Shown in pieces: positions 35,471-45,099 of a stretch of 64,000 nucleotides of DNA. Location: the NCBI RefSeq assembly GCF_019802045.1, contig NZ_JAHVHU010000005.1:186001-250000 (forward strand), in the 5' to 3' direction. A model generated the notes under the pieces. That model was not told where the DNA came from and searched no databases. It saw only the letters and a program-made list of their open reading frames with translations. Positions within the stretch are counted from its first letter, which is position 1, and each line of letters opens with the position of its first letter. Both the position numbers and the translations under genes were made by a program. The stretch is from Membranihabitans marinus. GTDB lineage: Bacteria; Bacteroidota; Bacteroidia; Chitinophagales; Saprospiraceae.

Positions 35471-37702
35471 TTATTCTGACTCAATCTCTGCGGCAATTTG
35501 AGTTACATTCTTGATAATAATGGATATGATTTGAGGTATAAACGACCCATCGACGGTGTGGCTGAGCCAAGGATTCATAATCGTAGATATGAGAAAATGA
35601 ACAGGTGCATTCACATGGGTATCCACACCCAACCGCTGGCGTAAATTGTCAATTAATACATCGCCATCAACCGGACGACTAAATGCGGAAGAAGTGACTA
35701 CGAGCTCCGTGCTTTTCGTATTATCCTCGTAAGGTTTATAGCTGAACCTTCTGTAAATTTTATTGTTCAATTCGTTCACTTTGGCCATATCACTATTCGG
35801 CTTCCCATCCCGGTCGTAATAATTATACAAATACGTTATGATGGTCTGATCCCCACCAAGCAATTTGAACAGTTGAAAAGCCTCTTCATCTTCCAATAAT
35901 TCCTGATTGGTCTTATTAACAATCCGGTCTCGAATAAACTCATATTGTTGCTTTACCTCTGCTTCAGACCTCCCTTCTTGTATGGCAGGTATGGGAACTA
36001 ACGGAACCACAAAAAAAGGAATATCGGTAATATTCAAGCAAACCAATGCGGCGTAGAGTCGTTTGGCATTAAAGAAACATTCACCCGAAAGCTGACCATA
36101 ACCATCCACATTGGGCCGGATCACTTTATGGCTCAAATAAACAGCAGCGGCTGCAGCTCCGGGTTTCGACCCTTCCACCCCATACACGCCTACCGTAGGA
36201 TCTACACCGCCATGATAGACCACCGGCGCTGTAAAAGAAACGAGGTTTCGCATCGCTGAATTACGATAACACAGCGCGCCGGCGGGATATGGTACATAAC
36301 CAGACTTATGGGGATCAACGGTGATGGAGTCCGCCTCCTGAAGCACCTTGTACTGATTGGTTACATATTCGCTCATCGGTAGAGCAGCCATTTCGGATTC
36401 ATTAATGTGAGTAAAAGTATGGGATTTGCTTTCATCATGGCTGTTCAACATTGTCTTGTAATACCCACCCCAGGCGGCATCACAATGAAGCGCAAATTCG
36501 AGGCCCCGCGTCCGGTACTCTTTTCGTATTTCCAGAATATCAGCCAGTGGATCGACGGCACTTTCTTCCGTGGTACCCACTATGGCAACCACATTCATCA
36601 GCGGAATCTTTTTTTCAAGACACAGCTCCAGCGATTGCCGAAGTTTACTTATATCCATTCTCGCTTTTAAGTCCACCGGGATATTCCACATATTTGCGGC
36701 GCCAATGCCTAATATAGCTGCTCCTTTGGGCCAGGAATAATGACGAGTTCCGGAACAAATCGACACGGGAGATTCTTGGATCTCGGGAAGGTATTTTTGC
36801 AATATCTGAAGATATCCAATCTCTTGGACAGAATAATGAGAAATAGCCTCATTGATTGCAGCTATTTCAATCCCATATTCGGTACTTATACGCTTAGGAA
36901 TATCCAACACCCCATCGATAGAAAGATTGAGAACACCCCAATCATCAAGCGTTGCAAGAGTTTCCATTTTTCCATTGGCAAGTGTGACCTGGAAGCTCTG
37001 AGCGTTTTCAAACACTGCTTCATTTTGAAATGCAGCGCGAACACTGACCGGATATAATTTTAAGTTTCTCGCCATCCACAATCCTTCCAGGTTGGCCACC
37101 GAACCATCGCAGGTGATGTGCCCCCACCCTGTGATCAGGTCATCCGGCAGGGCATCTTCAGTTGAATCATGCCCAATCGGCTGCACCGAATATCCCAGCA
37201 TTTTACACAGATCGTTCCCCACATACATCTCCATCAATGTCGTTACAGGAGATGCTTCAGCAGCCACATTATTCTGATTATACAAAAGCGCGGCAAAATA
37301 CCCGGCTATTCCGGGAAGTGTAGTATCCCATAACATATGTCCGATCGAACGCATACTAAAAAAGGTACCCGACTCCTGCAATTGTGCAATAAGTTTGTCG
37401 TATTCCTCTTTCATCATTTGCATGGTTCGTTCAAACGCCGGACTATTTTGAATGGTCTCGTTAAGATAATCCGGGTCGTCCGGAAAATAATTCTTTCTAA
37501 ATTCAACATGTCCCCGCAGTGCCCGGTCAAGCATATCGTGTAAATGGATCGCATTGCCTCCATGTGTCCCCAGAAACAAAGCTTCCAGTTTCTCTGCACC
37601 GACTCCCTGGAGTCCAATGCGATTTTCTTCATTAAGATTTAAATGGGCGTGTAATAAATCCCGGGCAAATTGATCCGCATGGTGTTTGGGTATTTGGTGC
37701 AT
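35471..37702 (-). CDS. PLP-dependent group II amino acid decarboxylase
   Basis: This 743-residue enzyme has a group II decarboxylase domain, with the cofactor lysine in DPHKSGYVPYPAGA (about residue 450). FALHCDAAWGGYY carries the pyridine-binding Asp, and MLWDTTLPGIAGYFAALLYN and NNVAAEASPVTTLMEM form the substrate-entry region. The long N- and C-terminal parts make it larger than eukaryotic aromatic decarboxylases and closer in layout to bacterial tyrosine decarboxylases. The substrate (tyrosine, other aromatic amino acid or glutamate) cannot be settled here. It is followed by the FIST sensor gene. Confidence 0.88.
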   Translation of the reverse strand: MHQIPKHHADQFARDLLHAHLNLNEENRIGLQGVGAEKLEALFLGTHGGNAIHLHDMLDRALRGHVEFRKNYFPDDPDYLNETIQNSPAFERTMQMMKEEYDKLIAQLQESGTFFSMRSIGHMLWDTTLPGIAGYFAALLYNQNNVAAEASPVTTLMEMYVGNDLCKMLGYSVQPIGHDSTEDALPDDLITGWGHITCDGSVANLEGLWMARNLKLYPVSVRAAFQNEAVFENAQSFQVTLANGKMETLATLDDWGVLNLSIDGVLDIPKRISTEYGIEIAAINEAISHYSVQEIGYLQILQKYLPEIQESPVSICSGTRHYSWPKGAAILGIGAANMWNIPVDLKARMDISKLRQSLELCLEKKIPLMNVVAIVGTTEESAVDPLADILEIRKEYRTRGLEFALHCDAAWGGYYKTMLNSHDESKSHTFTHINESEMAALPMSEYVTNQYKVLQEADSITVDPHKSGYVPYPAGALCYRNSAMRNLVSFTAPVVYHGGVDPTVGVYGVEGSKPGAAAAAVYLSHKVIRPNVDGYGQLSGECFFNAKRLYAALVCLNITDIPFFVVPLVPIPAIQEGRSEAEVKQQYEFIRDRIVNKTNQELLEDEEAFQLFKLLGGDQTIITYLYNYYDRDGKPNSDMAKVNELNNKIYRRFSYKPYEDNTKSTELVVTSSAFSRPVDGDVLIDNLRQRLGVDTHVNAPVHFLISTIMNPWLSHTVDGSFIPQIISIIIKNVTQIAAEIESE

Positions 37703-37803
37703 GGAGCTGTATTAGAGGTTAATGCCTGTTGGCAAATGGTCCATCCGGCATTACTGATGCTAACGACGGACAAGAAATGTATAAAAATTGTGACCAGATA
37801 AAG

Positions 37804-38214
37804 CTATTGCGGTTGTTCTGGCAAATTTGAATTAAAGCAATCTCTGAATATTTTCCAGGTACCTTTTTCTTCCTTCCAAAGCTGGATCGACTTACCAAAG
37901 TCTTTATTCTTGCCGCCTTCCTGACTGAGGTTGTATTCCGTCTGCACCCCCACCACGCCTTCATCTCCATATACGATCGTAGTCGTGGCCTTATACTGTG
38001 TAAATCCTTGGTCAATGTATTCTGCGATGGTCTTCTCAATAGCATTTTTCCCTTTGACAGCCGGTCCGTTCGGAGCCATAAATTCTCCATCTTCTGTATA
38101 GCAATCAGCTACCCCGGCTGCATCGGCGTTAGCCATAGCATTTTCAAAAGCACGAGTTCTTTCATCAATCGCTTTTTTCACCGGATCAGAACTAAAATCT
38201 TTTGTTGCATTCAT
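37804..38214 (-). CDS. NTF2/SnoaL-like small protein (DUF4440-type)
   Basis: This 136-residue protein has a cone-shaped NTF2-like fold. It shows KAIDERTRAFENAMANADAA, the family turn YTEDGEFMAPNGPAVKG, and FGKSIQLWKEEKGTWKIFRD at the end. Many relatives are SgcJ/EcaC-type proteins of unknown role that bind small hydrophobic molecules. The start at 38214 (MNATKDF) is preferred; upstream codons to 38355 lack family similarity. It lies about 100 bp before the decarboxylase gene on the same strand and may be cotranscribed. Confidence 0.8.
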   Translation of the reverse strand: MNATKDFSSDPVKKAIDERTRAFENAMANADAAGVADCYTEDGEFMAPNGPAVKGKNAIEKTIAEYIDQGFTQYKATTTIVYGDEGVVGVQTEYNLSQEGGKNKDFGKSIQLWKEEKGTWKIFRDCFNSNLPEQPQ

Positions 38215-38485
38215 ATGTAATTCATTGTATAGTGACGCATTATCCATCAAATCATCGCTCCAATCCAATTGCTTAAGCACACCCGTTGACCCTACCTTGT
38301 ACTGACTGTGCAAATTAACATTTACATAACAGTATTTCTTGTACAAATGCGACATTTAAAAAAAAAACTCAGCACCTGGCACAGAAAACCCGATTTATCA
38401 ATCATCGGGACATAACGGTAGTCGTGCCTCCCGCTAACCACAGACATATCTGTCATTAAGAAAAACTAAAAGGATGTTTCCACTC

Positions 38486-39346
38486 TCACCTGGACAGCAA
38501 ATAGTTTACAAAATCCATATCGAGCTGAACCAGGCTGTTCGGGGAAACCTGAAGATACTCTTTGACATATCGGGACATATGTGATTGGTCATAATACCCT
38601 GCTTGATCAGCAAGCTGGGTCCATGTAATGTCGGGTTGGCTCTGTATTAATTGTATCAATGATTTGAAACGGTAAATTTGGGCATAAACTTTTGGGGAAA
38701 GACCAACCATTTTACGAAAATGACGTTCCAGGGTTTTGCGGTGATAACAACCGTTTACTTCGAGATCATGCACGGTGACACCACCCTGTCGTTCATGAAT
38801 AAAATTCAAGACCTTCCTCAGCTTTTCAAAGTTTTTCCCGGCCGGGTTGGTTTTTATGAAAAATTGATCCAAAATCTTTATCTGATGATCCGTGCTCTGA
38901 TCAGCGGTTAAATTTTGGATTAAAGTTGCACAAGTGGGTTCACCCAGAAACTGTTTGAGAGGTATGGATTTGTTTGTCAATTCGGCCATATCATTTCCAA
39001 AAAGCTCATACATTCCTAGGGGCGTAAAAAATATTAAAAACGCCTTCATTCTGCCCTGGAGTGTTCCATACACGGGCTTGGTAACCTGGCCTGTTACTAC
39101 CGCTCTTTCTTTAAAGAAAATACGGTCGTCAATGTGAGCCAGCATCGGTTCGTGATCGAATATGGTCTGAATGATGATCCCGCTCAACCCCAGGGGCGGT
39201 GAAAAATATGGTTCAGAAATCCCTGCAGGTACTTCAAGAACTCCATAACAAGCTATAAATCGTTGAAGCCTGGCATCAGGAAAATAAGTAGCTGGTTCTT
39301 TCATTGTGGGTTTAGTATTGTTTAGCTTAGATGCCTGTTCGTTCAT
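38486..39346 (-). CDS. AraC-family transcriptional regulator
   Basis: This 286-residue regulator has a C-terminal double helix-turn-helix (about 185-280). EVNGCYHRKTLERHFRKMVG contains helix 1-2 and the family motif LSPKVYAQIYRFKSLI. The second part is TWTQLADQAGYYDQSHMSRY. The N-terminal domain (about 15-170) has YFPDARLQRFIACYGV, the DUF6597-like cupin-type sensor common in Bacteroidota AraC proteins. It is divergent from a serine hydrolase gene 171 bp away and may control it. Confidence 0.88.
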   Translation of the reverse strand: MNEQASKLNNTKPTMKEPATYFPDARLQRFIACYGVLEVPAGISEPYFSPPLGLSGIIIQTIFDHEPMLAHIDDRIFFKERAVVTGQVTKPVYGTLQGRMKAFLIFFTPLGMYELFGNDMAELTNKSIPLKQFLGEPTCATLIQNLTADQSTDHQIKILDQFFIKTNPAGKNFEKLRKVLNFIHERQGGVTVHDLEVNGCYHRKTLERHFRKMVGLSPKVYAQIYRFKSLIQLIQSQPDITWTQLADQAGYYDQSHMSRYVKEYLQVSPNSLVQLDMDFVNYLLSR

Positions 39347-39416
39347 TCACAACCAGTAAAAAACAAACTAACATTTGACAAAGCAAATTAAATATCATTT
39401 TAAATAAATATTTTAC

Positions 39417-39444
39417 TTGTCAAATGGGGCGTAATTTATATTTA
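39417..39444 (+). promoter_or_regulatory. Candidate promoter for the serine hydrolase gene
   Basis: TTG at 39417-39419, a 17-base spacer, then TATATTTA at 39437-39444 match the Bacteroidota consensus except for the last base. The predicted start lies about 70 bases before the ATG at 39518. Confidence 0.4.
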
Positions 39445-39517
39445 GGCAGCATAAATATAGTTATATTTTTTTAAAACATACTTATGCGGCGCTAATAAAG
39501 ATCTATAAAAGATAAAC

Positions 39518-40624
39518 ATGAATCACTATTTATGGATTATTCTCCATCTGACATTTTTAATTAATCTAACTGGCCAAAGTAAACCGAACGTAGACCAGTC
39601 CCTCACACCCGATCCCTTCTTTTCTTCCCAGACAATTGATCTCATCTTTGAAAAAGCAGCACAGCTGCCTGAAGACACCCAAGTTTCCATAGGCCTGGTC
39701 AAAAATGATTCAGTTCACTATCTTGGCATACGAAGAATCAAAGACACCCTTTTGATGTGTGATCTTTCAAAGGCTATTTTCGAAATTGGTTCCATCACAA
39801 AAGTATTTACCAGTACCTTGTTGGCAGAATTTGTATTAAATAACGGGCTACATCTGAACGACAACATCAATGACTACCTCCCTTTCGAACTTAATAAAGA
39901 TCAACGCATCGCCTTTATTCAGTTGGCCAATCACACGTCGGGATTACCCAGAATGCCAACAAATCTCGATCTCAGCAAGGTAAATCCCAACAATCCATAT
40001 GAATCATACGGCGAAGAAGAGTTAACTCTATACCTGTCCGGTCAAATGGAATTATCCACCCCACCCGGTAAAAAGTATGTCTATTCCAACCTCGGAGTGG
40101 GTTTAATGGGGTACCTCTTAAGTTCGGTAGCACATACCAGTTATGAAAATCTGCTGCAAACCAAAATATTCAATAAATATGGGATGGTTCATTCCACGAC
40201 CATCCAAGGAAAAGTACAAGACCAATTAATCAGAGGGATCAATGATCAGAGTGAAATTGTTTCCAATTGGGATATGAATGTATTGCAAGGTGCCGGGGGG
40301 ATTTTATCAAGTGTGGAAGATCTCACCAAGTTTGCAAGAGCTCAATTTGATACTGAAAACAAAGCTCTGGCGCTGACCAGAACATCCACCCATCAGGTAT
40401 CAGACCAAATGCGGCAAGGATTGGGCTGGGGGATTCTCATTAGAAAAGAAGACTCAGCATGGTACTGGCACAATGGAGGGACAGGCGGTTATACTTCGTC
40501 CATGATCGTTGATGTCAAGAACAGAAACAGTGTTGTTGTATTATCCAATTTATCAGCGTTCAGTAAAAGGACTGATGCCATCGGGGAACTGTCCCATGAA
40601 CTTATGGTGCTGCTTTCTAAATAG
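39518..40624 (+). CDS. Exported serine hydrolase (class C beta-lactamase-like)
   Basis: This 368-residue protein has a signal peptide (YLWIILHLTFLINLTGQ). The beta-lactamase-related fold shows the nucleophile motif SITK in EIGSITKVFTS (about residue 91), the second motif YSN in KKYVYSNLGVGL, and the third motif HNGG near the end (WYWHNGGTGGY). These proteins act in the periplasm or at the surface as peptidases, esterases or D-amino-acid-peptide hydrolases, and true antibiotic hydrolysis is uncommon. It is divergent from the AraC regulator. Confidence 0.88.
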   Translation: MNHYLWIILHLTFLINLTGQSKPNVDQSLTPDPFFSSQTIDLIFEKAAQLPEDTQVSIGLVKNDSVHYLGIRRIKDTLLMCDLSKAIFEIGSITKVFTSTLLAEFVLNNGLHLNDNINDYLPFELNKDQRIAFIQLANHTSGLPRMPTNLDLSKVNPNNPYESYGEEELTLYLSGQMELSTPPGKKYVYSNLGVGLMGYLLSSVAHTSYENLLQTKIFNKYGMVHSTTIQGKVQDQLIRGINDQSEIVSNWDMNVLQGAGGILSSVEDLTKFARAQFDTENKALALTRTSTHQVSDQMRQGLGWGILIRKEDSAWYWHNGGTGGYTSSMIVDVKNRNSVVVLSNLSAFSKRTDAIGELSHELMVLLSK

Positions 40625-40805
40625 CTCGAAGCTTACCCATCATTTCCGGTCCCTGATTCCAAGCGTGGCCGATTCCTGATTTAATAGAAAAAACCACACC
40701 TAATCAATTCTTAATATACCGGACCTTCATTTATTCCAAAACCTGGTGCAAGTCATCAGTCCGCTCGAACCTAAAATAGTTACTGTACAGATACTTCCTA
40801 GTATA

Positions 40806-41756
40806 CTACTCTTGCTCCAGCAACGACCGATTGTAATACGATATCTCTCTGACAATCTTTCCATTCTCATCAAAGTCATCATTAAGGTGCATAAAAAGTG
40901 TGATCTTTTTATCATCCGACTTTCGGGTCATGTGAATATTCCACCAGGATAAGACAGACCGACCATTACTAAGGTCGTACTCCAGATAATCGGGATAACC
41001 TACCACCTCTATATCTGTGATATCAAAAGAGTTTAGTACATTTTCAAGAATATTTTTCTTCTCCCCCAATGAAAACGTTGTAGCGGGATCTTCATCATTA
41101 ACGTCATGAAACTGGACCTCCGGACTATAAAAACTTAAGGAATGTTCTATATCTCCATTTTCCAGACTGTACATCATCTTACGCACACTATTAATATTGG
41201 GGTGGTTTTTATAGATTGTGCCATTTGGAAGCGTTGAAAAACTTTCACCTATTTCTTTGAAAATTGATTCATTGAAGTAACCGATAGCTGTTTTGATCTT
41301 GTTATCATTGGTGATTTGAAACAAACGATGGCCCAAGGAATTGAGTTTCACACCAGTCTTTTTGTGGACGCCTTTGACCATATCCCAGGTTTGAACCCAG
41401 ACGATATCATCATCGTTGTCCTTTTCGTACCGAATGGCATCCGGATAAGATCCGTGTAAATCAGAAATGGAAAAATAATCCAATAACCGGGACCAGCGCA
41501 ACAAGCCGGCAATATACTTTTCCTTCGTGGTTCCTTTCTGGTCAAGGGTCCGGGAAACCCCATTGTAACCATTGAAATCATCCGCCAGCAACGCAGCTAT
41601 TTTAGCGGAATCCCCGGCCACCACGGCCTGGTCGAGGCTCTTTATGACATCTATAGCAGGATGTTCAATATAAACCGTCCCATTCTCTTCCATTTGAGCA
41701 ATAACCGCTGGCAAACCAGCCAAAACAATAACTAGAGTCCAAATTAATCTTTTCAT
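40806..41756 (-). CDS. Exported protein with two NTF2-like domains
   Basis: This 316-residue protein has a signal peptide (RLIWTLVIVLAGLPAVIAQ). Two similar halves follow. Half 1 (about 25-165) has IDVIKSLDQAVVAGDSAKIA and LADDFNGYNGVSRT; half 2 (about 180-315) has INSVRKMMYSLENGDIEHSL and YSPEVQFHDVNDED. Each begins with the helix pattern and the AL-type turn of the SnoaL/DUF4440 fold, so it is a tandem duplication. It is not close enough to its neighbours to indicate an operon. The function is unknown. Confidence 0.75.
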   Translation of the reverse strand: MKRLIWTLVIVLAGLPAVIAQMEENGTVYIEHPAIDVIKSLDQAVVAGDSAKIAALLADDFNGYNGVSRTLDQKGTTKEKYIAGLLRWSRLLDYFSISDLHGSYPDAIRYEKDNDDDIVWVQTWDMVKGVHKKTGVKLNSLGHRLFQITNDNKIKTAIGYFNESIFKEIGESFSTLPNGTIYKNHPNINSVRKMMYSLENGDIEHSLSFYSPEVQFHDVNDEDPATTFSLGEKKNILENVLNSFDITDIEVVGYPDYLEYDLSNGRSVLSWWNIHMTRKSDDKKITLFMHLNDDFDENGKIVREISYYNRSLLEQE

Positions 41757-41858
41757 GTTTTAAGGTATTTTAGCTTTTAATTAAATATATTACCCTAAAT
41801 GTAACACTACCATAACATCTAGTCTTGTACAGATACGACATTTTTTAAATAATCAATC

Positions 41859-44474
41859 ATGAAATTTTCACCCACAAACGCATCGAAAGCGGTGTCCGGG
41901 TCAAGTTTTGAAAAGTCGATCCGGGTGACCATGGTCAATATATTTGCGATGATGGCCACACTAGCTACTTTCAGTTATTTATTTGTATACGAAGGTTTGT
42001 TTTTCTACCTGAATATATTTTTCATGTTTGGATTTTCAGCCACCATGATATTCAATACGATCGGACGGACGCGTTTTGCCAAACTCTGGCTTTATACCCT
42101 GATCCACCTAGCCATTTTTCTATCTGCTTCCGCTTTTGGGCGGGCAGCCGGTGAGCAACTGATCCTTCTTCCGGTGTTGTTCGGTGGTGTTTTGGTATTT
42201 CATAGTCGGGAGAAGTGGAGCATGATGTTTGCCATCTCACTCACGTTGATGACTCTACTTCTCCTGGAATGGACGGAATACTCCATATTGACACAATCAA
42301 TCAGTCCGCAAATCCAATTGAAGTATTACTATGGAAATCTGAGTGTTGCCGTGGTGGCATCCACGATCGCTGCTCTGTTTCACCGCAGGTTATACAATAA
42401 TCAATTGCACAAAACAAGAGAAATGATCTCCGTCAGCTTGGAAATAGAAGATACTATAAATTACTTTTCGACCTCGTTATTTGGTCAGAATACGGTCGAA
42501 GAAATTTTATGGGATGTTGCAAAGAACTGCATTAGCAGACTGGGTTTTGAGGATTGCGTAATTTACTTAGTGGATGCGGATAACAATGTTTTGGTTCAAA
42601 AAGCAGCCTTTGGAGCCAAAAACCCTGATGCATTCAAAATTAAAAACCCTTTAGAAATTCCAATCGGAGAAGGAATTGTGGGTCACGTAGCCAAATTTGG
42701 AACACCTCAACTGGTGGAAGACACCACTTTAGATTCTCGCTATATTGAAGACGATATTTTCCGTTTTTCAGAGTTAGCTGTTCCGTTGATCTACAACGAC
42801 ACCGTTATCGGAGTCATTGATTCTGAACATTCAAAGAAAAACTTTTTCACAAAACGACATCTCCGACTCCTGCAAACCATAGCCGCGCTATGTGCTAATA
42901 AAGTGATCCGGGCCCAAGCAGAGGCCGATGCAGAAAAAACAAAATTGCTCCAAATTGAAGCGGAGAAGATCAAGGCGATAGATGACCTAAAGACCAAATT
43001 ACTCACAAATATTTCTCATGAACTTCGCACGCCACTGACACTGATCAAAGGAACGATCGACAACCATCTACCAGCTGCAGATAACAGTGATTGGGCCATC
43101 TTGAATACTCATACGAACCGCCTTCTCCGGCTGATCAACCAATTATTGGACCTAACCAGATTGGAATCCGGACAGTTTTTGCTACACCCGGCACCGGGTG
43201 ATATATCTGCATTTTTCAAAATGTCGGTTGCCTTGTTCACACCTATGGCCGCGACTAAGAATGTGTCCATAGATCACGAGGGCCTCCTTACACCATTATA
43301 CCTCAATTTTGATCGGGATGCGCTCGAAAAAATATTCTACAATATCCTTTCCAATGCCGTAAAATTCACGCGTGAAGGAACGATCATCAGAATCCATACA
43401 TCGTATGCAAAAGGCAGCCTCCGTGTACAAGTTTCAGATCAGGGACCCGGAATACCTAAGACAGAACACAAGAGCATCTTCGAAAGATTTTACCAATCCG
43501 GGAATGATCGATCCGGAACAGGAATTGGGCTCGCCATCACCAGAGAGCTGGTGGAACTTCACCAAGGTCATATTTCCCTTCAAAGTTCAGAAAAATTCGG
43601 GAGCATATTTGAATTAAATATTCCGCTCCATCGCAGTGATAAAGAACTTATATCTTCATTAAAATCCACAGATTCTACCCGGAAACCAACTACAGAAAAG
43701 GCCATATATATCAAGAACAAACCCCAGTTACTCCTTATAGAAGATAACGTAGAAGTGGCTGATTTACTGGTCCGGTTATTGAAAGAAAAATATCACGTGC
43801 ACCTGGCTTATGAAGGCAATTCAGGAATCCAGCAAGCTAAAGATCTGATTCCGGACCTGATCATCAGTGATGTCATGATGCCAGGAATAAGCGGACTTGA
43901 ATTAACCAGAAAGATAAAAACAGATCCATTGACCAATCATATCCCGGTAATCCTGTTAACGGCACGGGCCGATATGGAAAGCAAATTGAAGGGGTTACAC
44001 ACCGGAGCTGATGACTATCTTGTAAAACCCTTTCATTCGAAGGAATTACTAAGCCGGATAAAAAACCTTCTCAGGCAAAGAGTTTTACTTCGTGAAAAAT
44101 TCAAAAAGATCATCGAACTTCACCCCCGAAAAACATCCACTCTCAGTGGAGAAGAAAATTTTCTACTACGTTTAATGGAGGTTATGGAACAAAGATTTCA
44201 CGAATCAGAATTTGGCGTTCGAGAGTTAGCTCGCGAGATGAATATGAGTCGGATGCAGGTGCATCGAAAAATAACCGCCTTGCTTGGTCACTCAGCAAAT
44301 AAGTTTATGCGGGAATTTCGTCTGGAAAAAGCAGCACAACTTCTAGCAAAAGGTGAAATGGTATCACAAGCAGCTTATTCTGTTGGGTATAGCAGCCTTT
44401 CCAATTTCTCGAAAATATTCAAAGCCAAGTTCGGGGTTTCCCCTTCAGGATACAACTCCAATTCCGGATCATAA
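41859..44474 (+). CDS. Membrane hybrid histidine kinase with receiver and AraC-type DNA-binding domain
   Basis: This 871-residue protein is a complete two-component system in one chain. About six N-terminal membrane helices (25-180) replace the periplasmic propeller usual in Bacteroidota HTCS proteins. A GAF domain follows (about 205-345; GEGIVGHVAKFGTPQLVEDT). HisKA carries NISHELRTPLTLIKG, the HATPase has VSDQGPGIPKT and GTGIGLAITREL. The receiver has LLIEDN, phospho-acceptor in LIISDVMMPGISG, and VKPFHSKELL. The AraC domain ends the chain (RELAREMNMSRMQVHRKITA, QAAYSVGYSSLSNFSKIFKA). Its target genes are unknown. Confidence 0.95.
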   Translation: MKFSPTNASKAVSGSSFEKSIRVTMVNIFAMMATLATFSYLFVYEGLFFYLNIFFMFGFSATMIFNTIGRTRFAKLWLYTLIHLAIFLSASAFGRAAGEQLILLPVLFGGVLVFHSREKWSMMFAISLTLMTLLLLEWTEYSILTQSISPQIQLKYYYGNLSVAVVASTIAALFHRRLYNNQLHKTREMISVSLEIEDTINYFSTSLFGQNTVEEILWDVAKNCISRLGFEDCVIYLVDADNNVLVQKAAFGAKNPDAFKIKNPLEIPIGEGIVGHVAKFGTPQLVEDTTLDSRYIEDDIFRFSELAVPLIYNDTVIGVIDSEHSKKNFFTKRHLRLLQTIAALCANKVIRAQAEADAEKTKLLQIEAEKIKAIDDLKTKLLTNISHELRTPLTLIKGTIDNHLPAADNSDWAILNTHTNRLLRLINQLLDLTRLESGQFLLHPAPGDISAFFKMSVALFTPMAATKNVSIDHEGLLTPLYLNFDRDALEKIFYNILSNAVKFTREGTIIRIHTSYAKGSLRVQVSDQGPGIPKTEHKSIFERFYQSGNDRSGTGIGLAITRELVELHQGHISLQSSEKFGSIFELNIPLHRSDKELISSLKSTDSTRKPTTEKAIYIKNKPQLLLIEDNVEVADLLVRLLKEKYHVHLAYEGNSGIQQAKDLIPDLIISDVMMPGISGLELTRKIKTDPLTNHIPVILLTARADMESKLKGLHTGADDYLVKPFHSKELLSRIKNLLRQRVLLREKFKKIIELHPRKTSTLSGEENFLLRLMEVMEQRFHESEFGVRELAREMNMSRMQVHRKITALLGHSANKFMREFRLEKAAQLLAKGEMVSQAAYSVGYSSLSNFSKIFKAKFGVSPSGYNSNSGS

Positions 44475-44592
44475 TTCCCAATCCTCTGATTTTGTTACAA
44501 CGGCGTGCATCATTGTTACTTATCCATCAAAAGGCCATCAGTTGAAAGTGTAATTTGTCCGTTGTCTTTTTAACTCCTAAATGTATTAAGAT

Positions 44593-45012
44593 ATGAAACG
44601 AACTATTCTTTTTCCCGTTCTTTTCCTGACAGCGATTATTTTGGGGATCTCCGGATGCAGCAAAGAAAACTCCAACACCAATTCCATTAAAATCACCTCC
44701 ACAAATCCTGACTCGCCGGCTAACTTGCCTTTTGGTGAATTTGTACTGATTCGGTATGAGTATCATATAAGCCATCCAGAAGGAGCCCGAATATGGGTCC
44801 AACCATATACTGATGGAAAAAAAACACCAAATTTCCTTTATTCCAAATCAAAAATATTTACGGGTAAGGGATCACGAGAAGTCGGTGTTTCAGTGAAAGA
44901 TGGTCCTCATGCTGTCCTGGTAGACCAGTTGAGGATAATTATCACCACCCCCGATCAGGAAAAATCACTTTATGAATCATTCCTGGATGTACAATACACC
45001 TTTACTGATTAA
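44593..45012 (+). CDS. Small lipoprotein of unknown function
   Basis: This 139-residue protein has a lipoprotein signal (ILFPVLFLTAIILGISGC, Cys22). The body is mostly beta-strand (FGEFVLIRYEYHISHPEGAR; GSREVGVSVKDGPHAVLVDQ), consistent with a small beta-sandwich exposed on the periplasmic or outer face. It follows the hybrid regulator gene on the same strand after about 120 bp. No family is recognised. Confidence 0.7.
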   Translation: MKRTILFPVLFLTAIILGISGCSKENSNTNSIKITSTNPDSPANLPFGEFVLIRYEYHISHPEGARIWVQPYTDGKKTPNFLYSKSKIFTGKGSREVGVSVKDGPHAVLVDQLRIIITTPDQEKSLYESFLDVQYTFTD

Positions 45013-45099
45013 TGTTTTTTTATCGATGTAACTGGGATCACTCATTGTCAGTCATCCGCCAAATGATTACCTATTAGCAGAAAAAACACCCTGTAATAG

